41,589 nt of DNA from Novosphingobium sp. (GCF_027489515.1 NZ_JAIXZS010000089.1:1-41589); one strand, 5' to 3'; positions 6,965 to 15,469 are shown, counted from the first letter of the stretch. Notes: generated by a model not told the origin, from the letters alone. Made by a program: numbers and translations.

Positions 6965-8863
6965 ATGGCCGAAATCGGAACACCGCCTGAAAGCCCGCTC
7001 GATACTGCGGTGATCGAGGATCTGATGCGCCAGCAGGGTGAGGCAGTGCAGGCGTTGTTCGCGCCCTTCCTGCCCACGGCATCGACCCCCCTGCCCAATC
7101 TGGCGCAAGATCCGGCGGCGATGCAGCACTGGGCGATGTCGGCAGCGAAGCTGCAGAAGATGTGGCTGGATTTCGGTGCTGAACAGGCGGGCCAGGTCGA
7201 GCCGGTCATGGCCCGTATGGCGGACCCGGCGCGCTGGACGGCGATGTTCACTGACTGGTACGCCACGCTGCCGCTCTCGCAGGCCGAGACCCAGGCCAAG
7301 CTTTGGGAAGACGGGCTGGAGCTGTGGACCACGGTGCTCGGCCGCTATGGCATCGGGCCTGCGGCCAGCAAGGAAGAGTCGGCGCCGCTGCCGCGCAAGG
7401 ATCGCCGCTTTGCCGATCCGCGCTGGGCCGAACAGCCCTGGTTCGCGCTGCTCCACCAGACCTACCTGCTGCTGGCCGAAAAACTCACCGCCATGGCCGC
7501 CGACGTGAAGGGCCTGCCGCCCGAGCGGCAGCACCAGGTGCAGTTTTTCACCAAGCTGGTCGTCGACGCGCTGAGCCCGGCCAACTTCCCGATGACCAAC
7601 CCCATCGTGATTGAACGCACGCTCGAAACGCACGGCGAGAATCTCGTCAAGGGTGTCGAACACATGCTGGCCGACGTGCGCAAGGGCCAGCTCACCCACA
7701 CCGATCCGCAGGCCTTCGAGCTGGGGCGCAACATCGCGGTTACCCCGGGCAAGGTCGTCCACGAGACCGCGCTGTACCAGCTGATCCAGTACAGCCCGAC
7801 CACGCCCGACGTGCTCGCCGTCCCGCTGCTGATCTTCCCGCCGTGGATCAACCGCTTCTACATCCTCGACCTCAACCCGAAGAAAAGCTTCATCCACTGG
7901 GCGGTCGAACAAGGGCTGTCAGTGTTCGTCGTCTCGTGGAAATCGGCCGATGCCTCGATGGCCGATATCGTGTGGGACGACTACGTGATGGCGCAGGTCG
8001 AGGCGATCGACGTGGTTCGCAAGCGGCTGGGTGTGCCGCAGGTCCACGCCATCGGCTATTGCGTCGCGGGCACCACGCTGGCGGCGACGCTGGCGCTGAT
8101 GGCGCGGCGGGGCGACGCGGACAAGGTGCGCTCGGCCACTTTCTTCACCGCGCAAGTCGATTTTGAAAAGGCCGGCGATCTCAAGTCGTTCATCGACGAC
8201 AAGCAGATCAAGCTGCTCGAAAGCCTCTCGACCGACGGCTACCTCGACGGGCGCTACATGGCGGCCACGTTCAACCTGCTGCGCGGCACCGACCTCATCT
8301 GGAATTATGTCGTCAGCAACTACCTGCTTGGCGAGGACTATCCTGCGTTCGACCTGCTGCACTGGAATGGTGACACCACCAATCTCCCGGCTAAGTGGCA
8401 CAAGGCCTATCTGGAGGACCTCTACCGCGACAACCGGCTGGTGATGCCGGATTCGCTGGAGATCGACGGCACGCCGATCGACCTGCGCCTCATCGCGACG
8501 CCATGCTACATCCAGGCCGGGCGCGAGGATCACATCGCGCCGCCGGAAAGCGTGTGGAAGCTTACCCGCCTGCTCTCGGGCCCCTGGCGCTTCCTGCTGG
8601 CGGGTTCGGGCCACATCGCGGGCGTGGTCAATCCGCCGGACGCGGGCAAGTACCAGTTCTGGCGCAACGATGGCGCGCCCACGACGCTGGCCGAATTCGT
8701 CGCCGGCGCGCGCGAGACAAAGGGCAGCTGGTGGCCCGACTGGATCGATTGGATTCGCGCCGAGGATGCCGCGATGGTCCCGGCCAAAGGCAAGCGCGTT
8801 CCCGGCGGGCGCGGAGATCCTGTTATCGAAGATGCCCCAGGCCGCTATGTGAAGACGCGCTGA
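6965..8863 (+). CDS. phaC: Class I polyhydroxyalkanoate synthase
   Basis: A 632-residue enzyme that polymerises (R)-3-hydroxyacyl-CoA to PHA on the granule surface. The N-terminal PhaC_N region covers about residues 70-290. The lipase-like box is IGYCVAG with the nucleophile Cys366; the catalytic Asp lies in AGREDHIAPPESVW and the general-base His in AGSGHIAGVVNPP. Class I enzymes are usually about 560-620 residues, so this one is slightly long, with extra residues at the N-terminus. An ATG at 6953 is possible, but AGGG ends directly against it and fits the ATG at 6965 better. phaA, phaB and phaR are not in the window; the phasin follows after 184 bases with its own promoter. Confidence 0.95.
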   Translation: MAEIGTPPESPLDTAVIEDLMRQQGEAVQALFAPFLPTASTPLPNLAQDPAAMQHWAMSAAKLQKMWLDFGAEQAGQVEPVMARMADPARWTAMFTDWYATLPLSQAETQAKLWEDGLELWTTVLGRYGIGPAASKEESAPLPRKDRRFADPRWAEQPWFALLHQTYLLLAEKLTAMAADVKGLPPERQHQVQFFTKLVVDALSPANFPMTNPIVIERTLETHGENLVKGVEHMLADVRKGQLTHTDPQAFELGRNIAVTPGKVVHETALYQLIQYSPTTPDVLAVPLLIFPPWINRFYILDLNPKKSFIHWAVEQGLSVFVVSWKSADASMADIVWDDYVMAQVEAIDVVRKRLGVPQVHAIGYCVAGTTLAATLALMARRGDADKVRSATFFTAQVDFEKAGDLKSFIDDKQIKLLESLSTDGYLDGRYMAATFNLLRGTDLIWNYVVSNYLLGEDYPAFDLLHWNGDTTNLPAKWHKAYLEDLYRDNRLVMPDSLEIDGTPIDLRLIATPCYIQAGREDHIAPPESVWKLTRLLSGPWRFLLAGSGHIAGVVNPPDAGKYQFWRNDGAPTTLAEFVAGARETKGSWWPDWIDWIRAEDAAMVPAKGKRVPGGRGDPVIEDAPGRYVKTR

Positions 8864-8919
8864 GCGCGTTTCGGCCAAATGTTAGCGGTACCCGCCATGA
8901 TGGCAATATCTTGTCATGG

Positions 8920-8976
8920 TGCAGTGCACAATAACCCTTGACCTCGGGCCAATCGGCTCCTATTTTGTGCAGTGCA
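8920..8976 (+). promoter_or_regulatory. Phasin promoter with two PhaR-like operators
   Basis: A near-consensus sigma-70-type promoter is visible: TTGACC at 8938-8943, a 17-base spacer, and TATTTT at 8961-8966. The palindromic core TGCAGTGCA occurs twice, at 8920-8928 just upstream of the -35 and at 8968-8976 just downstream of the -10. TGC/GCA-rich palindromes of this kind are the known targets of PhaR, the PHA-sensing repressor of phasin genes in other alpha- and betaproteobacteria. Binding at both would bracket the promoter and block it until PHA titrates PhaR away. Confidence 0.72.
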
Positions 8977-9047
8977 ACACGGTCTTCTGCCAATCCAACT
9001 CGTTGGTTTCGTGAGAGGGGCGTGTCCGGCGCAGGAGCAGTCAGGTC

Positions 9048-9848
9048 ATGGAAGACGAAGTCAAGGATATCGCAAGCGCAGCAATCGCCGCGCCAAGCGC
9101 CGAGGCTGAGATCGCCGCGGCCGAGCCGCTCGTGCAGTCTGCAGGGCTCGAGGTGGAGGCCGTTCCGGCAGCCACCGAAAAGCCGAAGGGCAAGCCTGGT
9201 CGTCCCCGCAAGGTCGCCGCGCCTGCTCTCGCAAAGGCTGTCAAAGCGCCGGTGGCGCCGGCTGTTAAGCCGGTCCGGAAGGCCAAGGTAAAGGTTGTGA
9301 AGCCCGAACCGAAGCCCGCCGCGAAAATCAGCACCACCCTCGTCAAGACCAACAAGAAACAAGCCGTCTCCGTGAAGAGCGCGGCTGCGAAGCAGAAGGA
9401 CTTTACCATCATGAACGCCATTCCCACCGAGATGACCGAGACCATCCAGACCGCGATGAAGGAAGCCGCCGAAAAGGCGAAGGCCGCACTCGAAAAGAGC
9501 CAGGCCGCGCTGGGCGACATGGGCGCCTTCACCAAGGGCAACGTTGAGGCCGTCGTCGAATCGACCAAGATCCTCGCCACCGGCCTCCAGGAAATGACCA
9601 AGAGCTACGCCGCCGAGACCAAGACCGTGGTCGAGACGATGCAGGCCGAGATCAAGGAACTTGCTTCGGTGAAGTCGCCGGCCGAGTTCTTCGAGAAGCA
9701 GAACGCGATGCTGCGCAAGCAGTTCGACGCCGCCATGGCGGTCACCTCGAAGAACAGCGAAGCGATGCTCAAGCTCGCCAGCGAAGCCTTCCAGCCGATC
9801 TCGAACCGCGTCAGCCTCGCGGTCGAGAAGATCAAGCACGCCGCCTGA
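9048..9848 (+). CDS. Phasin with a DNA-binding-like N-terminal extension
   Basis: A 266-residue protein in two parts. Residues 1 to about 120 are low complexity and rich in Ala, Pro and Lys, with an AT-hook-like KPGRPRKV (GRPRK at 51-55) and histone-H1-like KAPVAP and KPVRKAKVK runs. Residues about 125-266 are an amphipathic helical phasin domain (phasin_2 type), with segments such as [20 protein letters not shown] and [19 protein letters not shown]. Phasins coat PHA granules; PhaF and PhaM of other bacteria carry lysine-rich, DNA-binding tails that attach granules to the nucleoid, but there the tail is at the C-terminus in PhaF. Here it precedes the phasin domain. An internal ATG at 9412 (MNAIPTEM) would give a classical tail-less phasin. 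It follows phaC and is followed by a terminator. Confidence 0.85.
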   Translation: MEDEVKDIASAAIAAPSAEAEIAAAEPLVQSAGLEVEAVPAATEKPKGKPGRPRKVAAPALAKAVKAPVAPAVKPVRKAKVKVVKPEPKPAAKISTTLVKTNKKQAVSVKSAAAKQKDFTIMNAIPTEMTETIQTAMKEAAEKAKAALEKSQAALGDMGAFTKGNVEAVVESTKILATGLQEMTKSYAAETKTVVETMQAEIKELASVKSPAEFFEKQNAMLRKQFDAAMAVTSKNSEAMLKLASEAFQPISNRVSLAVEKIKHAA

Positions 9849-9895
9849 TCGGCGTCTTGCGCCCGCGCTAAGGCGCAGGCGGACCTTGAACACGC

Positions 9896-9933
9896 AACGG
9901 GCTGGATGGGATTTCCCTCCAGCCCGTTGTCGT
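9896..9933 (+). terminator. Strong intrinsic-type hairpin after the phasin
   Basis: AACGGGCTGGA at 9896-9906 pairs with TCCAGCCCGTT at 9918-9928, and GGG/CCC extends the stem inward. The tail is GTCGTTT, only a weak T run. It begins 48 bases after the phasin stop and lies upstream of the clpS start, so it separates the two transcripts. Confidence 0.75.
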
Positions 9934-10032
9934 TTCCGGGCCGAAAGCACGGCCTCGGAACTGGACTTTGAGGCCAAGTGTTCACCCGCCTCTTGTACGC
10001 GGGGGCCTGCGATGCGATATTCACTTCACGCC

Positions 10033-10458
10033 ATGAGCATGAAAGCTAACCTCGGCGCCCTCAAGGGCCCTGCCGCCTACAGTGCCGCATTCGCGGTGCG
10101 CGTCCCCGTGCGCGCGGCTGATGATGACGAGCCCAAGGGTCCCGGCACCGGCGGGGGCGATGACGATCAGGTCGGCATTGCTACCAAGACGCGAACCCGC
10201 CCGAAGAAGCCCAGCATGTTCAAGGTGCTGATGCTCAACGACGATTACACGCCGATGGAATTCGTCGTGATGGTCCTCAAGCGCTTCTTCAACATGGACC
10301 TCGAGCAGGCCACACGCGTGATGCTCCATGTCCACCAGAAGGGTGTCGGCGTCTGCGGGATCTTCCCCTACGAGATCGCCGAAACCAAGGTGAACCAGGT
10401 GATGGATTTCGCCCGGCAGAACCAGCACCCGCTGCAGTGCACGCTCGAGAAGGCGTGA
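10033..10458 (+). CDS. clpS: ATP-dependent Clp protease adaptor ClpS
   Basis: The N-end-rule adaptor that hands substrates with bulky N-terminal residues to ClpAP. The core is clear: [58 protein letters not shown] and a final [11 protein letters not shown]. The DDY (Asn-Asp-Asp) and HxHxxG segments form the substrate pocket. The first about 55 residues are a disordered, Asp/Gly-rich extension. Starts at 10012, 10033 and 10039 are possible; none has a strong Shine-Dalgarno, and 10033 is a choice of moderate confidence. clpA is not adjacent, unlike in many bacteria. Confidence 0.9.
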   Translation: MSMKANLGALKGPAAYSAAFAVRVPVRAADDDEPKGPGTGGGDDDQVGIATKTRTRPKKPSMFKVLMLNDDYTPMEFVVMVLKRFFNMDLEQATRVMLHVHQKGVGVCGIFPYEIAETKVNQVMDFARQNQHPLQCTLEKA

Positions 10459-10580
10459 TTCGCGCCTGAGCGACTGCCAGCATCGACGGACAACCGGCCG
10501 CCACCGTATTTTCGCCTTCCGCCGGGCCCTGAACCGGGCTAACCCGAGCCGTCCTTCCGGTCCAGCGAGCCGCCCCGCCC

Positions 10581-11813
10581 TTGCCTTTCCTTACCGCCAC
10601 TGACCGATACATCGCCCGGCTCGTCTTCGTGCCGATGTGCGCGGTTTTCGTGATCGCGGCGTCGCTGCTCGTGCTCGACAAGATGCTCAAGCTGTTCGAC
10701 TTCGTGGCGACCGAAGGCGGGCCGGTCAGCGTCGTTTTCAAGATGCTGGCCAACCTCCTGCCCGAATACGCGAGCCTGGCGATTCCGCTCGGCCTGATGC
10801 TCGGCATCCTGCTCGCCTTCCGCCGCCTTGCCACATCGTCGGAGCTCGACGTGATGCGCGCTGTCGGCCTGTCCTACACGCGGCTGCTGCGCGTGCCCTA
10901 CCTGTTCACCGTGGTGCTTGCCGCGCTCAACCTGCTGATCGTGGGCTATCTCCAGCCACTCTCGCGCTACTATTACGAACAGCTGCAGTTCGATCTGCGC
11001 TCGGGTGCGCTGGGTGCCTCGATCAAGGTGGGGGAGTTCAACACCCTGCAGGACCGCACCGCGCTGCGTGTCGATTCGAGCCGCGACGAGGGCCGCGACC
11101 TGCGCGGCATCTTCGCGCGGATTGCCACCAAGGACGGGCAGGTCCTCGTGATCTCCGCGCGTGAAGGCCAGTTCTTCGCCAACAAGGAAAACCCCGATAC
11201 GGTGATCCTGCGCCTCTCCGAAGGGCAGATCGTGCAGGACGGCCCGGGCATCACCTCGCCGCGCGTGCTCACCTTCGCGACGCATGACCTGCCGATCGAC
11301 CTGCCCAAGATCGAGCAGTTCCGCAGCCGCGGTGAGCGCGACCGCGAATACTTCCTCCCCGAACTGCTGCGCATCGGCTGGAGCAAGGATTCGAGCGAGG
11401 CCGCGCGCTATCAGAGCATCGCCAGCCTCAACTACCGCCTCGTTGAAGTGGCAATGATGTTCCTCCTGCCGCTGCTGGCTGTCGCGCTCGCGGTCCCGCC
11501 CAAACGCTCGAGTTCGGCGCTCGGCGTGTTCGTCTCGATCGTGATGGTGGTCGCCTATCACAAGGTCAACGAATACGGGCAGGATGTCTCCAGCCTCGGC
11601 CGCGTCGATCCCACGCTCGCGCTGTGGGGGCCGTTCGCGCTGTTCGCCGCGCTGATCGTCTCGATGTACTGGCGGCTGGCCTATGTGCCCGGAGGCCAGC
11701 CGATCGGCGCCCTGGAAACCGGCTTTGCCAAGATCACACGCTCGGTGATGAAGCTGTTCTCAGCGCGCAAGCCAGCGCGGGCCGAGGTCTCGGGAGCCGT
11801 CGATGCAGCTTGA
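10581..11813 (+). CDS. lptF: LPS export permease LptF
   Basis: A 410-residue inner-membrane protein of the YjgP/YjgQ family, one of the two permeases of the LptB2FG transporter that extracts LPS from the inner membrane. It has three N-terminal membrane segments (about 15-35, 60-85, 100-120, including SLAIPLGLMLGILLAFRRLATSSELDVMRAVG), a periplasmic jellyroll domain (about 140-290) and three C-terminal segments. The only suitable start is TTG at 10581, giving MPFLTATDRYIARL; the next ATG would remove the first helix. There is no obvious Shine-Dalgarno before it. It overlaps lptG by 11 bases. Confidence 0.92.
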   Translation: MPFLTATDRYIARLVFVPMCAVFVIAASLLVLDKMLKLFDFVATEGGPVSVVFKMLANLLPEYASLAIPLGLMLGILLAFRRLATSSELDVMRAVGLSYTRLLRVPYLFTVVLAALNLLIVGYLQPLSRYYYEQLQFDLRSGALGASIKVGEFNTLQDRTALRVDSSRDEGRDLRGIFARIATKDGQVLVISAREGQFFANKENPDTVILRLSEGQIVQDGPGITSPRVLTFATHDLPIDLPKIEQFRSRGERDREYFLPELLRIGWSKDSSEAARYQSIASLNYRLVEVAMMFLLPLLAVALAVPPKRSSSALGVFVSIVMVVAYHKVNEYGQDVSSLGRVDPTLALWGPFALFAALIVSMYWRLAYVPGGQPIGALETGFAKITRSVMKLFSARKPARAEVSGAVDAA

Positions 11814-12903
11814 TTTCTTCCCCTCGCGCACGATCACGCTCTACATCGGACGGATGTTCGCGGTGCGGATCATCGCCGTGCTGCTGATGCTCGTGCTGGT
11901 GCTGCAGATGCTCGATCTGCTGAGCGAAAGCGGCCGTATCCTCGCCGCGCCGGGCAATGGGCAGGGCGAGTTGCTGACATATGCGGGCCTCAGGATTCCG
12001 CAGCTGATCAGCCGGTTCCTGCCCTATTCGGTGCTGCTGGCAACAATCATCACCTTGATGACGCTCAACCAGAACAGCGAGGTGATCGCGCTGAAAGCGG
12101 CGGGCCTGTCCGCACATCAGGTGCTGGCACCGCTGTTCCTTGTCGCCGCGCTGACCTCGCTGGTCACGCTTGCCTTCAACGAGCGCGTGGTCGTGCGTGC
12201 ATCGGCCACGCTCAAGGCCTGGCAGGCAGTCGATTACGGTGCGATCCCGCGCGACAGTGCGGTCAAGACCAACGTCTGGCTGCAGGACGGGGGCAACCTG
12301 CTCTATGCGCGGTCGGTTACCGGTATGGGCGATCAGACCCGCATGACCGATGTGAGCTGGTATCGCCGCGATCCTGCCGGGATGGTGACCGAGATCGTGC
12401 GCTCGCCCGAGGCGACTTTCGCGAAGCCGGGCTGGCACTTCACCCGCCCCGGCGGCTTCGATGTGCAGAGCGCGCGCCGCCTGACTTATCCAGCTGGCGA
12501 GATCTTCGCGCGGAGCGTCGATCCCGCGCAAGTGGTGATCCGCAAGGCGGATGCGGACGGGGAATCGATCGGGCAGCTGTCGGATTCGATCGCCGCCATC
12601 CGCGGCGCCGGCTACCGCACCAGCGAGCTTGAGGGCAAATGGTGGCACAAGCTTTCCGGCCCGCTTTCGGCGCTGCTGATGCCGCTGCTCGGCGCGGTTG
12701 CCGCGTTCGGCCTTGCGCGCTCGGGCATGCTCTTCGTCCGCGCGGTCATCGGCATGGCGCTGGGCTTTGCCTACTTCGTCGTCGACAACGCCGCGCTCGC
12801 GATGGGCAACTTTGGCGGCTATCCCCCGCTCCTCGCCGCCTGGGCGCCGTTCTTCCTGTTCCTGCTGATCGGCGAGACGGTGCTCGTCAGGACAGAAGAG
12901 TAG
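11803..12903 (+). CDS. lptG: LPS export permease LptG
   Basis: A 366-residue partner of LptF with the same plan: membrane segments at about 15-35, 55-80 and 100-120, a periplasmic domain, and three C-terminal helices (GPLSALLMPLLGAVAAFGLARSG, GMALGFAYFVVDN, APFFLFLLIGETVLV). The ATG lies inside the end of lptF, so the two are coupled. Its 3' end overlaps the convergent hydrolase gene by 17 bases. lptA, lptB and lptC are not in the window. Confidence 0.92.
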   Translation: MQLDFFPSRTITLYIGRMFAVRIIAVLLMLVLVLQMLDLLSESGRILAAPGNGQGELLTYAGLRIPQLISRFLPYSVLLATIITLMTLNQNSEVIALKAAGLSAHQVLAPLFLVAALTSLVTLAFNERVVVRASATLKAWQAVDYGAIPRDSAVKTNVWLQDGGNLLYARSVTGMGDQTRMTDVSWYRRDPAGMVTEIVRSPEATFAKPGWHFTRPGGFDVQSARRLTYPAGEIFARSVDPAQVVIRKADADGESIGQLSDSIAAIRGAGYRTSELEGKWWHKLSGPLSALLMPLLGAVAAFGLARSGMLFVRAVIGMALGFAYFVVDNAALAMGNFGGYPPLLAAWAPFFLFLLIGETVLVRTEE

Positions 12904-13780
12904 CGGCAACCGCGTCGCCCGCGCGCAGCGGCAGACGCAGCGCCTGAACGCCCTGGGCATCGACCGGCGGCAAGCGCCCGGCACGAATGTTCACCTGAAT
13001 CGAGGGCAGCAGGAGGCGCGGCGGCGCAAGCGTGGCATCGCGCGCTTGCCGCTGGGCCACGAAGGCGGCCTCATCGATGCCGTCATGCGCCTGCACATTC
13101 GTGCGCCGCTGCTCACCAACGGTCGTCTCCCAAGCGAACTCGCTACGCCCCGGCCCCTTGTAATCGTGGCAAAGGAACATGCGGGTCTCGTCCGGCAGCG
13201 CCAGCAGGCGGCGGATCGAGCGGTAGAGCGCATGGGCATCGCCGCCCGGAAAGTCGCACCGCGCGGTGCCGTAGTCCGGCATGAACAGCGTGTCGCCGAT
13301 GAACACGGCATCGGCGACGTGAAAGCTGATGCACGCGGCGGTGTGGCCCGGGGTGTGCATCACGGTGAAGGCCAGGTTGCCGAGCGGCAGCACTTCGCCA
13401 TCATGGAGCAGGCGGTCGAAGTCACGGCCTTCGGGGAGCAGGTCATCCGCCCCGAACATCGGCTTGAAGACCGCCTGCACCTCGGTGATCATGGCGCCGA
13501 TGCCGATCCATGCCCCAGTGCGCCCCGCAATCAGTTTTGCCCCGCTGAGGTGATCGGCATGGGCATGGGTTTCGAGCACCATTTCGATCCGCCAGCTGCG
13601 CGCCGAGGCCGCAGCCATGATCGCCTCGACTGATGCCGAGCCGATGCGCGCCGAGGCCTGATCGTAATCGAGCACCGGATCGATCACGGCGGCGGCACCG
13701 GTCTCAGGGTCAGCCACGAGATAGGATACGGTGAAGGTCGGCTCATCGAAGAAAGCGAGAATCTCGGGCTGGGCAGGCAT
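12887..13780 (-). CDS. blh: BLH-type metallo-beta-lactamase-fold hydrolase, probable persulfide dioxygenase
   Basis: A 297-residue metallo-beta-lactamase-fold protein. The metal ligands are THAHADHLSG (His72, His74, Asp76, His77), MHTPGHTA (His), FIGDTLFMPDYG (Asp) and FLCHDYKG (His). The pattern and the GTARCDFPGG segment are those of ETHE1-like sulfur dioxygenases and the Blh proteins of the Xylella/Agrobacterium bigR locus, which oxidise persulfides with a single iron. Unlike many Blh proteins it carries no fused rhodanese; a rhodanese is encoded on the other side of bigR. AAAGGA eight bases before the ATG supports the start. It is transcribed divergently from bigR across a 70-base gap. 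Confidence 0.88.
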   Translation of the reverse strand: MPAQPEILAFFDEPTFTVSYLVADPETGAAAVIDPVLDYDQASARIGSASVEAIMAAASARSWRIEMVLETHAHADHLSGAKLIAGRTGAWIGIGAMITEVQAVFKPMFGADDLLPEGRDFDRLLHDGEVLPLGNLAFTVMHTPGHTAACISFHVADAVFIGDTLFMPDYGTARCDFPGGDAHALYRSIRRLLALPDETRMFLCHDYKGPGRSEFAWETTVGEQRRTNVQAHDGIDEAAFVAQRQARDATLAPPRLLLPSIQVNIRAGRLPPVDAQGVQALRLPLRAGDAVAATLLS

Positions 13781-13801
13781 GGCAGGCGTCCTTTCGAGGC
13801 A

Positions 13802-13845
13802 CCTTTATATTAGGTATTGCTAAATTAGCAAGTCCTGATATAAGG
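13802..13845. promoter_or_regulatory. Symmetric divergent promoter and BigR operator
   Basis: TTGCTAA-A-TTAGCAA at 13817-13831 is a perfect palindrome flanked by near-mirrored arms, CCTTTATATTAGG (13802-13814) and CCTGATATAAGG (13834-13845). The palindrome supplies a TTGCTA -35 on each strand; 16 bases further come TATAAG (13839-13844, toward bigR) and TATAAA (minus strand, 13809-13804, toward the hydrolase). A dimeric ArsR-type repressor on this site would cover both promoters. The region is far more AT-rich than its surroundings. Confidence 0.78.
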
Positions 13846-13850
13846 CACTC

Positions 13851-14171
13851 ATGACGATCCATCCACCCCTCGACACCGCCACGTTTGAAGCCAACGCCAC
13901 CAAGGTCGCGGCCGTCCTGCGCGAGCTCGCCAATCCGCACCGGCTGATGGTGCTTTGCTCGCTGGTCGAAGCGGGCGAAATGAAGGTTGGCGAAATCGCA
14001 CAGCGCGTCGGGCTTTCGCAGTCCGCACTCTCGCAGCACCTCGCCCGGCTGCGCGAGGATGGCCTCGTCGCCTTCACGCGGGAGGCGCAAGTGCTGCGCT
14101 ACCGGATCGCCGACAGCCGCATCGAAGCGCTGCTGGCCACGCTCTACCAGCTCTATTGCACCGAGGATTGA
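13851..14171 (+). CDS. bigR: ArsR-family persulfide-sensing repressor BigR/SqrR
   Basis: A 106-residue winged-helix repressor: AAVLRELANPHRLMVLCSLVE, VGEIAQRVGLSQSALSQHLARLREDGLV (the recognition helix), and a YRIADSRIEALLATLYQLYC tail. Cys36 and Cys103 correspond to the sensor pair of BigR and SqrR, which form a tri- or tetrasulfide link with persulfides and release DNA; the spacing of 67 residues is within one of those proteins. The only Shine-Dalgarno-like bases (AAGG) lie within the predicted -10, and the predicted transcription start falls at or next to the ATG, so the message may be leaderless. Rhodanese and exporter genes follow with four-base gaps. Confidence 0.9.
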   Translation: MTIHPPLDTATFEANATKVAAVLRELANPHRLMVLCSLVEAGEMKVGEIAQRVGLSQSALSQHLARLREDGLVAFTREAQVLRYRIADSRIEALLATLYQLYCTED

Positions 14172-14175
14172 AACC

Positions 14176-14688
14176 ATGACCCTGCCCAAGATCACCCCCG
14201 CTGAAGCCCGCCGGCTTGTGGCTGGCGGCGCGCGCCTGATCGATATCCGCTCGCCGGACGAATATGCCCGCGCCCGCATTCCCGGCTCCGAGAACCGGCC
14301 GATCGACTCCCTCGGCCGCGTCGGCGATGCACCGGCGGTGGTCTATCACTGCCGCAGTGGCATGCGCACCACGGCCAATGCCAGCCAGCTTGCACAAGCG
14401 AGCGATTGTCCGGCCTATCTGCTTGAGGGCGGGCTCGATGCGTGGCGTGCCGCCGGGCTGCCAGTTGCGGAAGACCGCAAGGCTCCGCTCGAGATCATGC
14501 GGCAAGTGCAGATCACGGCTGGCGCGCTGGTCGTCCTCGGCGTGGTGCTGGGCTTCCTGTTCAGCCCGGCCTTCCTTGGCCTTTCTGCCTTTGTCGGCGC
14601 AGGCCTGATGTTCGCCGGCACCACGGGATGGTGCGGCATGGCCAAGCTTCTCGCAGCGATGCCATGGAACCGGCGCGCGGCGGCCTGA
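14176..14688 (+). CDS. Rhodanese-domain protein with DUF2892 membrane tail
   Basis: A 170-residue protein. Residues 1-110 form a rhodanese domain: ARLIDIRSPDEYARARIPGSEN and the active loop CRSGMRT with Cys59. Residues about 118-165 contain two hydrophobic segments (ALVVLGVVLGFLFSPAF and FVGAGLMFAGTTGWCGMAKLL) of the DUF2892 type, ending in a conserved Cys-containing turn. It would carry persulfide sulfur to an acceptor at the inner membrane. The ATG at 14176 is preceded by GAGGA, and the gene sits four bases after bigR, so it is part of the same operon. Confidence 0.87.
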   Translation: MTLPKITPAEARRLVAGGARLIDIRSPDEYARARIPGSENRPIDSLGRVGDAPAVVYHCRSGMRTTANASQLAQASDCPAYLLEGGLDAWRAAGLPVAEDRKAPLEIMRQVQITAGALVVLGVVLGFLFSPAFLGLSAFVGAGLMFAGTTGWCGMAKLLAAMPWNRRAAA

Positions 14689-14692
14689 TCCC

Positions 14693-15469
14693 ATGCCGCT
14701 TGCCACGCTCCTCGCAGCACTCGTCAGTGGCGGGCTGATCGGCTTGATCCTGGCCGGGCTGGGTGCGGGCGGATCGATCCTGATGACTCCGCTGCTGATC
14801 TATGTGGTCGGCGTGGGTTCGGCCCATGCCGCAGTGGGGACCAGCGCGGTCGCAGTCACGCTCAATGCCCTCGTCAGCCTCGTCGGCCACGCCCGCGCTG
14901 GTACGGTCAAGTGGCGCTGCGCGGGCGTTTTTGCAGTTTCAGGCGTGATTGGCGCGGCCATCGGGGCAGAAGTGGGCAAGGCGCTCGACGGGCGGCATCT
15001 GCTCCTGCTCTTCGGTCTCCTCATGATCGGCGTAGGCCTTGCCATGCTGCGCCCGCGCCGCGGCGAGGAGCGCGCCGATGTGCGCCTGACTCGCACCAGC
15101 GCGGCTCACTTGCTTCCCCGCCTCATCCCGATCGGGTTTGGCACCGGCCTCCTCGCAGGCTTCTTCGGGATCGGCGGCGGGTTCCTGATCGTGCCCGGCC
15201 TGATCGCGGCGACAGCCATGCCGATGCGCAACGCCGCCGGCACCTCGCTCGTGGTCGTTGCCGCGCTGGGGGCGACGACCGCCACCTCGTACGCCGTGTC
15301 GGGACTGGTTGCCTGGCCGCTGGTCGCTGTGCTGGTGATCGGCGGCCTCGGCGGTGCGGCGCTGGGCCTCGCCGGTGCGCGCCATCTCGCGGCCCGGCGC
15401 GGCCTTGTCGAGCGCGGGTTTGCCCTGCTCGTGATCGCCGTCGGGATCTACGTCGCCGTCACGCGTTAG
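14693..15469 (+). CDS. TauE/SafE (TSUP) family exporter
   Basis: A 258-residue polytopic membrane protein with the duplicated TSUP repeat: GLIGLILAGLGAGGSILMTPLL near the start and GTGLLAGFFGIGGGFLIVPGL at about residue 150, each with the G-x-G-G-x-x-x-x-P signature. In bigR operons this protein is thought to export sulfite formed by the dioxygenase. It is the last gene of the bigR operon and overlaps the convergent desaturase by four bases. Confidence 0.9.
   Translation: MPLATLLAALVSGGLIGLILAGLGAGGSILMTPLLIYVVGVGSAHAAVGTSAVAVTLNALVSLVGHARAGTVKWRCAGVFAVSGVIGAAIGAEVGKALDGRHLLLLFGLLMIGVGLAMLRPRRGEERADVRLTRTSAAHLLPRLIPIGFGTGLLAGFFGIGGGFLIVPGLIAATAMPMRNAAGTSLVVVAALGATTATSYAVSGLVAWPLVAVLVIGGLGGAALGLAGARHLAARRGLVERGFALLVIAVGIYVAVTR

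Noticed and set aside
8823..9977. A 384-residue minus-strand frame across the phasin
   Set aside because: It would span the phasin promoter, operators and terminator and has Leu/Gly/His-rich low-complexity sequence.
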